Below, piece after piece: positions 8,395 through 17,047 of a stretch of DNA of 64,000 bases (the stretch's first letter is position 1; each line of letters begins with the position of its first letter). The translations under genes were made by a program, and so were the position numbers. The notes under the pieces were generated by a model, which was not told where the DNA came from, made no database searches, and saw nothing but the letters and a program-made list of their open reading frames with translations. The DNA is from Nonomuraea endophytica (lineage in GTDB: Bacteria; Actinomycetota; Actinomycetes; Streptosporangiales; Streptosporangiaceae), in contig NZ_JACHIN010000005.1 in NCBI RefSeq assembly GCF_014203235.1, positions 248,001 through 312,000 of the forward strand. Direction: 5' to 3'.

Positions 8395-9437
8395 AGACGA
8401 CCGGTACCCGGGCCAGGCACCCCCTGGCCCGGTTCCTGATCCGCCGGATCCTCATCGCGCTGCTGCTGGCCTGGGGCATCACGCTGGTCACGTTCGTGCT
8501 GACCAACATGGTGCCCGGCGACCCCGTCGCGGCCAACCTGGGTCAGCGGGCGCTGGGCGACCCGGCGATCGTCGCGCAGTGGAAGGCCGAGCACGGCCTG
8601 GACAAGCCGCTGCCGGAGCAGTACCTGCTGCACCTGCAGGGCATCCTCCAGGGCGACCTGGGCACCAGCCAGCAGAGCCACCGGCCGGTCGGCGACGACC
8701 TCGCCGCGTTCGTCCCGGCGACGCTGGAGCTGGCCGGGGCGGCGATCCTGATCTCGCTGGTGCTGGGCGTGGCGTTCGGCGTCGTGGCGGCCCTGCGCCG
8801 CGACCGGCTGCCCGACCACCTGCTGCGGGTGCTGAGCCTGATCGGCATCTCGGTGCCGACGTTCTGGCTGGCGCTGCTGGCCTTCTACGTCTTCTTCTAC
8901 CGCCTCCAGCTCACGCCGGGCAGCGGCCGCATCGACCCCGGCATGACCGCGCCGGGGCCGATCACCGGCCTGCACACGCTCGACGCGGCGCTGACCGGGC
9001 AGTGGGACGTCTTCGCCAGCGCCGTCGGCCACCTCATCACCCCGGCGCTGGTGCTGGCCCTCTACACGATCGGGCTGCTGACCCGCTTCACCCGCAGCGC
9101 GGTGCTGGAGGTCCTGGGCCAGGACTACGTGCGCGCCGCGCGGGCCAAGGGACTGCCGGGGCGGACCGTCCTGTTCCGTTACGTCCTGCGCTCGGCCCTG
9201 GTGCCCATCATCACCGTGGCCGGTCTGGCGTTCGGCTCGCTGTTGTCCGGGACCGTGCTGGTCGAGGCGATCTTCGCCTGGCCGGGGGTCGGGCAGTACG
9301 CGTACAAGAGCGCCACCTCCCTCGACCTGCCCGCGGTGATGGGCGTCGGCCTGGTGGTCGGCGTCGTGTACCTGATCATCAACCTGATCGTGGACGTGCT
9401 GTACGGGATCATCGACCCGCGAGTGAGGCTGCAATGA
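8391..9437 (+). CDS. Peptide ABC transporter permease, DppB type
   Basis: 348 aa. GTG 8391 overlaps the stop of the binding protein (GTGA). It has the DppB layout: N-terminal helix, TNMVPGDPV motif, periplasmic loop, then five further helices. The EAA coupling loop is DYVRAARAKGLPGRTVLFRYVLR (about 246-268). It forms half of the membrane channel with the next gene product. Confidence 0.93.
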   Translation: MKTTGTRARHPLARFLIRRILIALLLAWGITLVTFVLTNMVPGDPVAANLGQRALGDPAIVAQWKAEHGLDKPLPEQYLLHLQGILQGDLGTSQQSHRPVGDDLAAFVPATLELAGAAILISLVLGVAFGVVAALRRDRLPDHLLRVLSLIGISVPTFWLALLAFYVFFYRLQLTPGSGRIDPGMTAPGPITGLHTLDAALTGQWDVFASAVGHLITPALVLALYTIGLLTRFTRSAVLEVLGQDYVRAARAKGLPGRTVLFRYVLRSALVPIITVAGLAFGSLLSGTVLVEAIFAWPGVGQYAYKSATSLDLPAVMGVGLVVGVVYLIINLIVDVLYGIIDPRVRLQ

Positions 9438-10315
9438 GGCGTGCTCTGAGGCGTGACCCGCTCGCGCCCCGCAAGCGGCGCGTGCCCGAGGCCTGGCGGC
9501 AGCCGCTGGCCGTGGCCGGGGCCGTCATCGCGCTGGCCTGGCTGGTCATCGCGCTGGCCGCGCCGTTCCTGGCCCCGCACGACCCGCTCGCGCAGGACCT
9601 GCCCCGCCTGGCCGAGCCGGGCCCCGGGCACTGGTTCGGCACCGACCAGCTCGGCCGCGACATCCTCAGCCGCGTCATGTACGGCGCCCGCGTCTCCATC
9701 CCGCTCACCCTGCTGCTCGTGGCCATGAGCGTGCTGGTCGGCGGGTTGCTCGGCGCCGCCGCCGGATATTTCGGCAGATGGGTGGGTGAGACCATCATGC
9801 GGATCGCCGACCTGGTCTTCGCCTTCCCCACCGTCATCCTGGCCATGGTCGTGGCCGCGGCGCTCGGGGCCAGCCTGACCAACGCGGTGCTGGCCGTACT
9901 CGTGGTCGCCTGGCCCGCCTACGCCCGCGTCACCCGCGGCCTCGTGCTCGGCGTGCGCGAGCGGGAGTTCGTGCTCAGCGGGCGGCTGCTCGGCTTCTCG
10001 CCCTGGCGCTCGCTGCGCGTGGACGTGCTGCCCAACGTGACCGGCCCCATCCTGGTGCTGGCCACGCTCGACATCGGCACCGCGCTGCTGCTCCTGTCCG
10101 GCCTCAGCTTCCTGGGGCTCGGCGCCAAGCCGCCGTCGCCCGAGTGGGGCGCGATGGTCGCCTCGGGCGTGGAGGTCTTCGACTCCTGGTGGGTGGCGAC
10201 CTTCCCCGGTCTCGCCATCCTGACCGTGGTACTGGCCTTCAACTTCCTCGGCGACACCCTGCGCGACGCCCTCGACCCGCGTACGGCCCGCGCCATCAAG
10301 GAGCGCGCACTGTGA
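9434..10315 (+). CDS. Peptide ABC transporter permease, DppC type
   Basis: 293 aa. ATG 9434 overlaps the dppB-type stop (ATGA). It has the OppC N-terminal motif (APHDPLAQDL), the HWFGTDQLGRDILSR signature before the second helix, six membrane helices and a coupling loop near REFVLSGRLLGFS. It pairs with the DppB-type subunit. The overlap with the ATPase gene downstream supports equal translation. Confidence 0.93.
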   Translation: MRRALRRDPLAPRKRRVPEAWRQPLAVAGAVIALAWLVIALAAPFLAPHDPLAQDLPRLAEPGPGHWFGTDQLGRDILSRVMYGARVSIPLTLLLVAMSVLVGGLLGAAAGYFGRWVGETIMRIADLVFAFPTVILAMVVAAALGASLTNAVLAVLVVAWPAYARVTRGLVLGVREREFVLSGRLLGFSPWRSLRVDVLPNVTGPILVLATLDIGTALLLLSGLSFLGLGAKPPSPEWGAMVASGVEVFDSWWVATFPGLAILTVVLAFNFLGDTLRDALDPRTARAIKERAL

Positions 10316-11103
10316 AGATCACCGACCTGAGGGTGGACATCCACGGACGGCAGATCCTCAAGGGCGTCTCCGTCACCCTGCACGAGGGCCGCGTCCACGG
10401 CCTGGCCGGAGAGTCGGGCTCGGGCAAGACCATGACCGGCCTGGCCGCCCTCGGCCTGCTCCCGCACGGCGCGCGCGCGACGGGCGAGATCCTCCACAAC
10501 GACCGCAACCTGCTCGAACTGCCCGCCAAAGAGCTCAACAAGGTACGCGGCGGCGAGGTCGCCATGGTCTTCCAGGACCCCGCCACCAGCCTGCACCCCA
10601 TGCTCACCATCGGCAGGCAGCTCACCGAGCACATGCGCCACCACCTCGGCCTGGGCAAGGCCGAGGCGCGGGCGCGGGCCGTAGAACTGCTCGGCAAGGT
10701 CCGCATCCCCGGCGCCGGCGAGGCGTACGGGCGCTACCCCCACCAGTTCTCCGGCGGCATGCGGCAGCGCATCGCCATCGCCGTCGCGCTGGCCTGCTCG
10801 CCCCGGGTGCTGATCGCCGACGAGCCGACCACGGCGCTCGACGTGACCGTCCAGGCGGGCATCCTGCGTCTGCTGCGCGGGCTGTGCGACGAGCTGGGGC
10901 TGGCCGTGCTGCTGGTCACCCACGACCTCGGCGTGATGTCCGCGGTGGCCGACGAGGTCAGCGTCATGAAGGACGGCCTGATCGTGGAGAGCGGGCCCCG
11001 CTCCCACGTCCTGCGCACCCCCGACCACCCCTACACCCGCTCCCTCCTGGCCTCGCTGCCCGAGAGTCCGCTCGCCCCCGCACCCGACGAGGAGCGCTCA
11101 TGA
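10312..11103 (+). CDS. Peptide ABC transporter ATPase, DppD type
   Basis: 263 aa, GTG start in a GTGA overlap. Walker A is GESGSGKT (residues 33-40), the signature is FSGGMRQR and Walker B is VLIADEP, followed by the H-loop THDLGV. The C-terminal oligopeptide domain is short (DHPYTRSLLASLPES). It energises uptake as a heterodimer with the next gene product. Confidence 0.92.
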   Translation: MKITDLRVDIHGRQILKGVSVTLHEGRVHGLAGESGSGKTMTGLAALGLLPHGARATGEILHNDRNLLELPAKELNKVRGGEVAMVFQDPATSLHPMLTIGRQLTEHMRHHLGLGKAEARARAVELLGKVRIPGAGEAYGRYPHQFSGGMRQRIAIAVALACSPRVLIADEPTTALDVTVQAGILRLLRGLCDELGLAVLLVTHDLGVMSAVADEVSVMKDGLIVESGPRSHVLRTPDHPYTRSLLASLPESPLAPAPDEERS

Positions 11104-12008
11104 GCCTGCTCACCATCGACGACCTGGTCGTCGAACACCGCTCCCCCGGCCGTCCCGTCGTCCGCGCGGTCGCCGGGGCCAGCCTCACGGTGAGCGCCGG
11201 TGAGGTCGTCGGCCTCGTGGGCGAGTCGGGATGCGGCAAGTCGACGCTGGCCAGAGCCGTCTGCGGGCTGAACCCGGTGACCGAGGGCGCCATCAGGTTC
11301 GAGGGGCAGCCGGTGACGCCGCTCGGGCTGCGGCGCCGTACGCTGACCGGGATCCAGATGGTCTTCCAGGACCCGTACGCCTCGCTCAACCCGCGCCGGC
11401 GCGTGGGCGACCAGATCGCCGACGGCCTGCGGGTGGCGCGCGGCAGCACCGTCACCCCGGCCGACCTGCTCGAACGCGTGGGCCTGCCGAGAGACTTCAC
11501 CGACCGCCATCCACACGAGTTCTCCGGCGGGCAGCGGCAGCGCGTCGCGATCGCCCGCGCGCTGGCCGCCGAGCCCCGCCTGCTCATCGGCGACGAGCCC
11601 ATCTCCGCCCTCGACGCCTCGGCGCAGGCGCAAGTGGCCCGCCTGATGCGCGACCTGGCGGTGGACTCGGGGGCCGGGCTGCTGTTCATCAGTCACGACC
11701 TGTCCGTGGTACGCCTGATCGCCGACCGGATCGCCGTCATGTACCTGGGCAAGATCGTCGAGATCGGCAGGACCGCCGAGGTCTGGGACAACCCCCGCCA
11801 CCCCTACACCCAGGCCCTCCTGAACGCGATCCCGCTGCCCGACGGCCAGGGCACCCTGCCCGCGGAACTACCCGGCGACGTCCCCGACCCGGCCAACCCG
11901 CCGGGCGGCTGCCGCTTCAACCCGCGCTGCCCGCACGTGATGGACGTCTGCCGCGACAAGGAGCCGGACTTCGGCCCGGTCGCCTGCTGGCTCCACGAGC
12001 CCACGTGA
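11100..12008 (+). CDS. Peptide ABC transporter ATPase, DppF type
   Basis: 302 aa, ATGA overlap with the preceding ATPase. Walker A is GESGCGKST, the signature FSGGQRQR, Walker B LLIGDEP, and the H-loop is SHDLSV. It keeps the full C-terminal oligo_HPY extension with the Cys-rich CRFNPRCPHVMDVC segment and a final Cys, which in some DppD/DppF proteins holds an Fe-S cluster. It completes transporter 1. Confidence 0.92.
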   Translation: MSLLTIDDLVVEHRSPGRPVVRAVAGASLTVSAGEVVGLVGESGCGKSTLARAVCGLNPVTEGAIRFEGQPVTPLGLRRRTLTGIQMVFQDPYASLNPRRRVGDQIADGLRVARGSTVTPADLLERVGLPRDFTDRHPHEFSGGQRQRVAIARALAAEPRLLIGDEPISALDASAQAQVARLMRDLAVDSGAGLLFISHDLSVVRLIADRIAVMYLGKIVEIGRTAEVWDNPRHPYTQALLNAIPLPDGQGTLPAELPGDVPDPANPPGGCRFNPRCPHVMDVCRDKEPDFGPVACWLHEPT

Positions 12009-13207
12009 CCCCCACACCCCCCGAAGGGGCATCCACCGAGGGCGGCCTGGCCAAGGACGGTCAGGTGGAAGGCAGCCGGGCGGACGGAGACCTGGCCGGG
12101 GAGGTGCCCGCCCAGCGGGGGCTTCCCGAGGACGGCGGCGGGCTTCCCGCGGGCGAGCTGAGCCAGGACCGTGGGCGGAGGCAGGACCGGGCCCTCGTGT
12201 GCGGGCTGAGGCAGGGCGGGCTTGGCGAGGGCGGGCTGGCCGAGCGGGTGGGGGCGGTGCGGGTCGCCATGGCCGCGGCCGAGGTGGACGCGCTGGTATT
12301 GCGGCCCTCGCCGGACTTCCGGTTCCTGGGCGGGAGGGGCGAAGGGTTTCTCGTGGTCACGCGGGAGAACTATGCGGAGACGGCCACCCCGGCGGCGCTC
12401 GTACCGGCTGCTGCCCGCCGGGTCGGGGTGGATCCGGAGATGCGGGTGCGGGAGCTGTTCGGGTTGTCGGTGGACGCCGAGCTGGTGCCGGCGGGAGCCG
12501 TACTCGCGCCCCTGCGGTTGCGGAAGGACCAGGGCGAGCTCGACGCCATCGCCCGCGCGGCCGCCGCGGCGGACGGGGTGGTGGCGCGGGCGCGGGAGCT
12601 GCGGTGGTTCGGGGCCACCGAGCGGGCCATGGCCCGCCACCTGCGGGTCGCGATGCTGGAGAGCGGCTGCGAGGAGATCCTGGGCGTCCAGGTGGCGGCC
12701 GGGGAGCACACCGCGATCCCCGCGCACCGCCCCACCGACCGGGTGATCAACCCGGGCGACGCACTCCAGGTCGCCGTGCGCGGGCGGTGGGACGGCTACT
12801 GCGCCGAGGTGGCCAGGGTTCTCGCGGTGGCCGAGCCGCCGGAGGACTTCGACGCCCTGTACTCGGTGGTCCTCGCCGCGCAGAGCGCCGCCCTCGACGG
12901 TGTACGGCAGGCCCTGCCCGTCGCCTCCGTCGCCAGGTCGGCCCAGTCGATGATCGAGGAGTCCGGCTACGGCCAGTTCGCCGCCGGGCACTTCGGCAGG
13001 GGCGTGGGCCTGGCCGACGACGAACCGCCTCACCTGTCCCCCGCCGACCCCGCCACGCTGGCCCCCGGCATGGCCCTCTGCCTCGAACCGGCCGTCTACC
13101 TCCCCGACCTGTTCGGCGCCCGCCTCGCCGACGTGGCCGTCTGCACGGAGTCCACTCCACGCCTCCTCACCACCCCGCCCCCCGCCCTCGTCGTGCTCGA
13201 CCGCTGA
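12005..13207 (+). CDS. M24 (pita-bread fold) Xaa-Pro peptidase homologue with degraded metal site
   Basis: 400 aa from GTG 12005, which overlaps the ATPase stop (GTGA). An internal start near residue 65 is possible because residues 1-70 are a low-complexity Gly/Asp/Glu stretch. Residues about 180-400 are the M24 catalytic fold. Aligned by eye to the prolidase consensus, the first metal Asp is Ala257, the second is Glu268, the third ligand His329 is kept (GHFGRGVGL), the HEPP histidine is Asp, the LEPAVY Glu is kept, and the last Glu (RxED) is Ala (RLAD). It may therefore be a metal-free member, as creatinase is, or inactive. Its place in the peptide-import operon suggests it handles an imported amide or peptide. 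Confidence 0.8.
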   Translation: MTPTPPEGASTEGGLAKDGQVEGSRADGDLAGEVPAQRGLPEDGGGLPAGELSQDRGRRQDRALVCGLRQGGLGEGGLAERVGAVRVAMAAAEVDALVLRPSPDFRFLGGRGEGFLVVTRENYAETATPAALVPAAARRVGVDPEMRVRELFGLSVDAELVPAGAVLAPLRLRKDQGELDAIARAAAAADGVVARARELRWFGATERAMARHLRVAMLESGCEEILGVQVAAGEHTAIPAHRPTDRVINPGDALQVAVRGRWDGYCAEVARVLAVAEPPEDFDALYSVVLAAQSAALDGVRQALPVASVARSAQSMIEESGYGQFAAGHFGRGVGLADDEPPHLSPADPATLAPGMALCLEPAVYLPDLFGARLADVAVCTESTPRLLTTPPPALVVLDR

Positions 13208-13292
13208 CGACCCCCCGAAGCCCAGGGCGAGGTGCGCCTTTTCTCCCGCCGCCCTGTGGCACGCTGGTTGACGACGATCATCGGGGGGTGTC

Positions 13293-14861
13293 GTGGGCCA
13301 GTTCGTGCTGCTCATGCTCGTGCTGCTCGGGGCGCTGGTCACGGTGCCGCTCGGCGACCGGCTGGGGCTTCCGGCGCCGGTGCTCATGACGCTCTACGGC
13401 ATCGTGCTGGCCGTCCTGCCGTTCGTGCCGAACGTGGCCATCCCGCCGGAGCTCGTGCTCCCGGCCCTGCTGCCTCCGCTGCTGTACGCGGCGGCCAGCC
13501 GTACCTCGTGGCGGCAGTTCGCGGCCAACTGGCGGCCCATCTTCCTGCTGGCCGTGGCGCTGGTGTTCGTGACCACGGCGGCGGTCGCGGGGGTGGCGCA
13601 CGCGCTGGTGCCCGGCCTGTCGCTGGCCGCGGCGGCGGCGCTGGGCGCGCTGGTCGCCCCGCCGGACCCGGTCGCCGCCACCAGCGTCGCTGGCTCGCTC
13701 GGGCTGCCCAGGCGGCTGGTGTCGCTGCTGGAGGGCGAGGGGCTGTTCAACGACGTGACGGCCATCGTGCTCTACCACGTGGCGATCGCGGCGGCCCTCA
13801 CCGGCACCTTCTCGTGGCCGGGCGCGGCGGGCGAGCTGGTGCTGTCGGGGGTGGTGGCGATCGTCGTCGGGTTCGGGGTGGGGTGGGTGGCTGCCCGGCT
13901 GGACAGCCTGCTCGGCGACCCCACGCTGCAGATCGGGCTGTCGGTGCTGGTGCCGTACGCCAGCTACGTGCTGGCCGACCAGCTGCTCGGCTCCGGCGTG
14001 CTGGCGGTGCTGACCACCGCCTTCTACCTGCGGGAGAAGACCAGCGACGCCGACGACTCGATCGGCCGCCTCACCGGCGCCGCCTTCTGGCAGGTCGTGG
14101 ACACGCTGGTGACCGGGGTGGCGTTCGGGCTGATCGGGCTGGAGCTGCACAACGTGCTCGGCACCGTGACCGGCAGGTTCGGCGAGGTGATGGTGTGGAG
14201 CCTGATCGTGGTCGCCGTGGTCGTGGGGGTGCGCCTGCTGTGGCTGCTGCCGACCGCCTCGCTGGCCAGACGCCTGCACCAGTCGCGCGGCGACGACTCC
14301 GAGACGCCGACGAGCTGGCGCGAGACGGTCGTGATGTGGTGGGCGGGCATGCGCGGCGTGGCCTCGGTGGCGCTCGCGCTGGCCATCCCGCTGGAGGTGC
14401 CGCAGCGCGACGTGCTGGTCTTCGTCGCGTTCGCGGTCATCCTCGCCACGCTGCTGGTGCAGGGCCTGACCCTGCCCTGGGTGGTACGCCTGCTCGGTGT
14501 CACCGCCGACACCGAGGCGGAACGCGCCTTCGAGCGCAGGCTGGCCAAGCAGGCGGCCGGCGCGGCGAGGCAGCGGCTGCGGGAGCTCGTCGACACCGAT
14601 CAGGTGCCCGACGACATGGTGGAGATTTTCGGCCGCCGCCTGACCGACATCGCGGTGCGGATCAGCCCCGAGCTGGCGGACGAGGAACGCCGCGAGGCGT
14701 TCGGCCAGCGCCTCGAACGTATCAAGGTGGTGCGCCGGGTCAGCGACGAGATGATGTCGGCGGCCCGGCGCGCCGTGCTGGACGCGCGCCGCGAGCCGGA
14801 CGCCGACCCGCAGGTGATCTCGCGGGTGCTGCGCCAGCTCGACCTGCGGAATCTGAGTTAG
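13293..14861 (+). CDS. NhaP-type Na+/H+ (cation/proton) antiporter, CPA1 family
   Basis: 522 aa with about 12 membrane helices in residues 1-415 and a charged C-terminal tail. The family motifs are present: PPDPVAATSV (about 128-137) and EGEGLFNDVTAIVL, whose Asp is the expected ion-binding residue; WWAGMRGVASVALAL lies near residue 350. The GTG start follows a GGGGGGTG site. It exchanges protons for Na+ or K+ at the membrane. The gene ends tail-to-tail with the racemase gene, overlapping it by 4 nt. Confidence 0.92.
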   Translation: MGQFVLLMLVLLGALVTVPLGDRLGLPAPVLMTLYGIVLAVLPFVPNVAIPPELVLPALLPPLLYAAASRTSWRQFAANWRPIFLLAVALVFVTTAAVAGVAHALVPGLSLAAAAALGALVAPPDPVAATSVAGSLGLPRRLVSLLEGEGLFNDVTAIVLYHVAIAAALTGTFSWPGAAGELVLSGVVAIVVGFGVGWVAARLDSLLGDPTLQIGLSVLVPYASYVLADQLLGSGVLAVLTTAFYLREKTSDADDSIGRLTGAAFWQVVDTLVTGVAFGLIGLELHNVLGTVTGRFGEVMVWSLIVVAVVVGVRLLWLLPTASLARRLHQSRGDDSETPTSWRETVVMWWAGMRGVASVALALAIPLEVPQRDVLVFVAFAVILATLLVQGLTLPWVVRLLGVTADTEAERAFERRLAKQAAGAARQRLRELVDTDQVPDDMVEIFGRRLTDIAVRISPELADEERREAFGQRLERIKVVRRVSDEMMSAARRAVLDARREPDADPQVISRVLRQLDLRNLS

Positions 14862-15958
14862 AGCGTGATCCACTCGGTGGACGTGGTGACCTCGTCGAGG
14901 ATCGACTGGATCGGCTCGACGCCCAGCCCGGGTCCTGCGGGGACGTCCAGGTGGCCGTCGCGCAGCTCGAACGGCTCGGTGATGTCGGTCGCGTAGTAGC
15001 GGCGCGAGCCCGAGGTGTCGCCGGGCAGCGTGAAGCCGGGCAGCGCGGCGAGCGCCACGTTGGCGGCCCGGCCGAGGCCCGTCTCCAGCATGCCGCCGCA
15101 CCACACCGCGATCCCGTGCGCCCGGCACAGGTCGTGGATGCGGCGGGCCTCCAGGTAGCCGCCGATGCGGCCCGGCTTGATGTTGACGATGGAGCAGGAG
15201 CCCAGCGCGATCGCGGCGGCCGCGTGCTCGGCCGACTCGATGGACTCGTCGAGGCAGATCGGGGTCCTGAGCTGCTTGGCGAGCTGGGCGTGCTGGACGA
15301 AGTCGTCGTTGGCCAGCGGCTGCTCGATGAGCAGCAGCTCGAAGTCGTCAAGTTTGGCGAGCTGGCGGGCGTCCACGAGCGTGTAGGCGGCGTTGGCGTC
15401 CACCTGCAGGAGCACGTCGTCGCCGAAACGCTCGCGGACCGCGCGCACCGGCTCGACGTCCCAGCCGGGCTCGATCTTCAGCTTGATCCGGACGTAGCCT
15501 TCGTCCAGGTAGCCCTCGACGGACTCCAGCAGTTCGGGGATCGAGTCCATGATGCCGACGGAGACGCCGCACGGCACCCGGTCGCGTTCGGCGCCGAGGA
15601 AACGGCCGAACGACTCTCCGGCCGCGCGGAGCTGGGCGTCCAGCACCGCGGTCTCCACGGCCGCCTTGGCCATCCGGTGGCCCTTGATCGGCTCCAGGGC
15701 GCGGCCCACGCCGTACGCGTCGACCTCCTCCGGCAGCGACGGCAGCAGGAACCGCTTGATCACCTCCGCCGCGCCGTCGACGAACTCGGAGGAGTAGAGC
15801 GGCTCCGACATGGCCACGCACTCGCCCCACCCCTCGGCGTCCGGTGTCACCACGCGCACGAGCAGCACGTCGCGCGAGGTCTCGGTGCCGAACGAGGTGC
15901 GGAACGGCGCCACCAAGGGCATCGCGATCCTGCGCAGCTCTACTCCTGTGATTTTCAC
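14858..15958 (-). CDS. N-acylamino-acid racemase / o-succinylbenzoate synthase family (MenC type 2)
   Basis: 366 aa enolase-superfamily enzyme. The catalytic Lys pair is K159-x-K161 plus Lys261 (NIKPG). The metal ligands are Asp187 (DANAAY), Glu212 (EQPL) and Asp237 (LDES). These sit two residues before their counterparts in Amycolatopsis N-acylamino-acid racemase. The same fold makes o-succinylbenzoate for menaquinone, but no other men gene is near. The upstream overlapping gene (ATGA) encodes a COG3375-type acyltransferase, the usual partner of N-succinylamino-acid racemases. I therefore favour racemisation of N-acyl amino acids, which with the acyltransferase and a deacylase converts D- to L-amino acids. 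A promiscuous enzyme doing both jobs is possible. Confidence 0.85.
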   Translation of the reverse strand: MKITGVELRRIAMPLVAPFRTSFGTETSRDVLLVRVVTPDAEGWGECVAMSEPLYSSEFVDGAAEVIKRFLLPSLPEEVDAYGVGRALEPIKGHRMAKAAVETAVLDAQLRAAGESFGRFLGAERDRVPCGVSVGIMDSIPELLESVEGYLDEGYVRIKLKIEPGWDVEPVRAVRERFGDDVLLQVDANAAYTLVDARQLAKLDDFELLLIEQPLANDDFVQHAQLAKQLRTPICLDESIESAEHAAAAIALGSCSIVNIKPGRIGGYLEARRIHDLCRAHGIAVWCGGMLETGLGRAANVALAALPGFTLPGDTSGSRRYYATDITEPFELRDGHLDVPAGPGLGVEPIQSILDEVTTSTEWITL

Positions 15959-16719
15959 GCCTTCTCCACTACGTAGTACTTCTTGTCATGAAATCCAGTG
16001 ACCTTTCGGCCTTCGGCCAGCATGCCGCCCAGCACGTCGCGTACCGCATGCCGCCACGCCTTGGCCGTTCCCGGATCAACGCCGCGCAACCCCTCCACGT
16101 CGGCGGGGATCGCCACCAGCACGACCGGCGCGTCCATGTCGCCGAGCACCGGCCTGCCGCCCTCGTTGCGCAGGGCCACCGCCGTTCCCGGGGGCACGTC
16201 CAGCGGGTACGGCTCCCGCCGTACCGCCGCCTCGACGTGCGGCGCGGTGAGGTCCCAGACGGCGAGCACCCGATCGGACTCGTCGCCCTGGTTGATCGCA
16301 TCGCCCATGACCCCGTAGAAGCTGGGCAGGTACTCGTGCGGCCTGGCCCCCAGCTTGGCGAGGTTGAAGTGCGCGTTGCGGCGCACCAGGGGGTCGTAGG
16401 TCCAGGAGATGCGCGTCAGCCCGCGCTCGAGTGCCCAGCGGCGCTGGTGCATCTTGAGCTCGAACCCTATGCCGCGCCCGACGGCCGCACCGGTGATGTG
16501 CGAGTGCAGTACGCCGCCGACCGCCATGAAGCCCACCGAAGCGCCCACCAGCGTGGCGCCGTCGTATGCGCCGGTGATGTAGTTGCCGGCGTGCGAGAAG
16601 GCCCGCATCAGTTCGACCGAGATCGGCTCGCCGCCCGGGTCGAAATGCCAGATATCACCGAACAGCGCGTGGACCTCTTCCAGGTCCGCGATCTCGTGAA
16701 GCTCCCTGATCGCGATCAC
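15955..16719 (-). CDS. GNAT acyltransferase, partner of the N-acylamino-acid racemase (COG3375 type)
   Basis: 254 aa. The N-terminal GNAT fold (IRELHEIADLEEVHALFGDIW; acceptor strand and HSHITGAAVGRGIGFELKMHQRRWAL for acyl-CoA binding) is followed by a second domain typical of this group. Relatives beside racemases in other bacteria succinylate D-amino acids. It is translated first and overlaps the racemase gene by 4 nt. No M20 desuccinylase gene, the third member of the known pathway, lies nearby. That activity would have to be encoded elsewhere. Confidence 0.75.
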   Translation of the reverse strand: MIAIRELHEIADLEEVHALFGDIWHFDPGGEPISVELMRAFSHAGNYITGAYDGATLVGASVGFMAVGGVLHSHITGAAVGRGIGFELKMHQRRWALERGLTRISWTYDPLVRRNAHFNLAKLGARPHEYLPSFYGVMGDAINQGDESDRVLAVWDLTAPHVEAAVRREPYPLDVPPGTAVALRNEGGRPVLGDMDAPVVLVAIPADVEGLRGVDPGTAKAWRHAVRDVLGGMLAEGRKVTGFHDKKYYVVEKA

Positions 16720-17047
16720 GCATGCCCTCCGAGTCGTCCGTTGTCACGGCGACGGTAAACCATGGTGAGGACGCCTCGATTCGTGCCAGTTCACCAAGCA
16801 CCCCCGCACCCTTGGTGCTCGTGCCCAATGCCTCGATCTTCGTCGTGGCGGGCGGTGAAGCGCGGTCCGTACCGGGCCGGGGCGGACGACCAGGTCGGGT
16901 GTCGTGCGCGGGCGGCGCGCCCCCTGCGATGGGACGGGCCAGTCGCCCCATCCGGTCCGTACCACCGACATTTCGGGACCTGAACTGGTATTGATCAGTT
17001 GCAGGGGGGATGATCCTATGGTGGCACCTTCTCGACCAGGAGACAGT
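16720..17047. other. Gene-free interval between GNAT gene and glycosidase remnant
   Basis: 328 bp. It contains short open frames on both strands without ribosome sites or protein-like composition. An AGCACC/GGTGCT dyad lies near 16797-16823. A weak promoter-like pair (TTGATC at 16991, TCCTAT at 17014) precedes the plus-strand pseudogene. I see no gene. Confidence 0.4.

Noticed and set aside
14858..15958. Dedicated menaquinone o-succinylbenzoate synthase
   Set aside because: No men genes nearby, and the coupled acyltransferase fits the racemase role better. Promiscuous OSBS activity is not excluded.
13232..15976. A 914-codon open frame over the antiporter and racemase region
   Set aside because: It covers two genes with intact catalytic motifs in other frames and shows no domain of its own.
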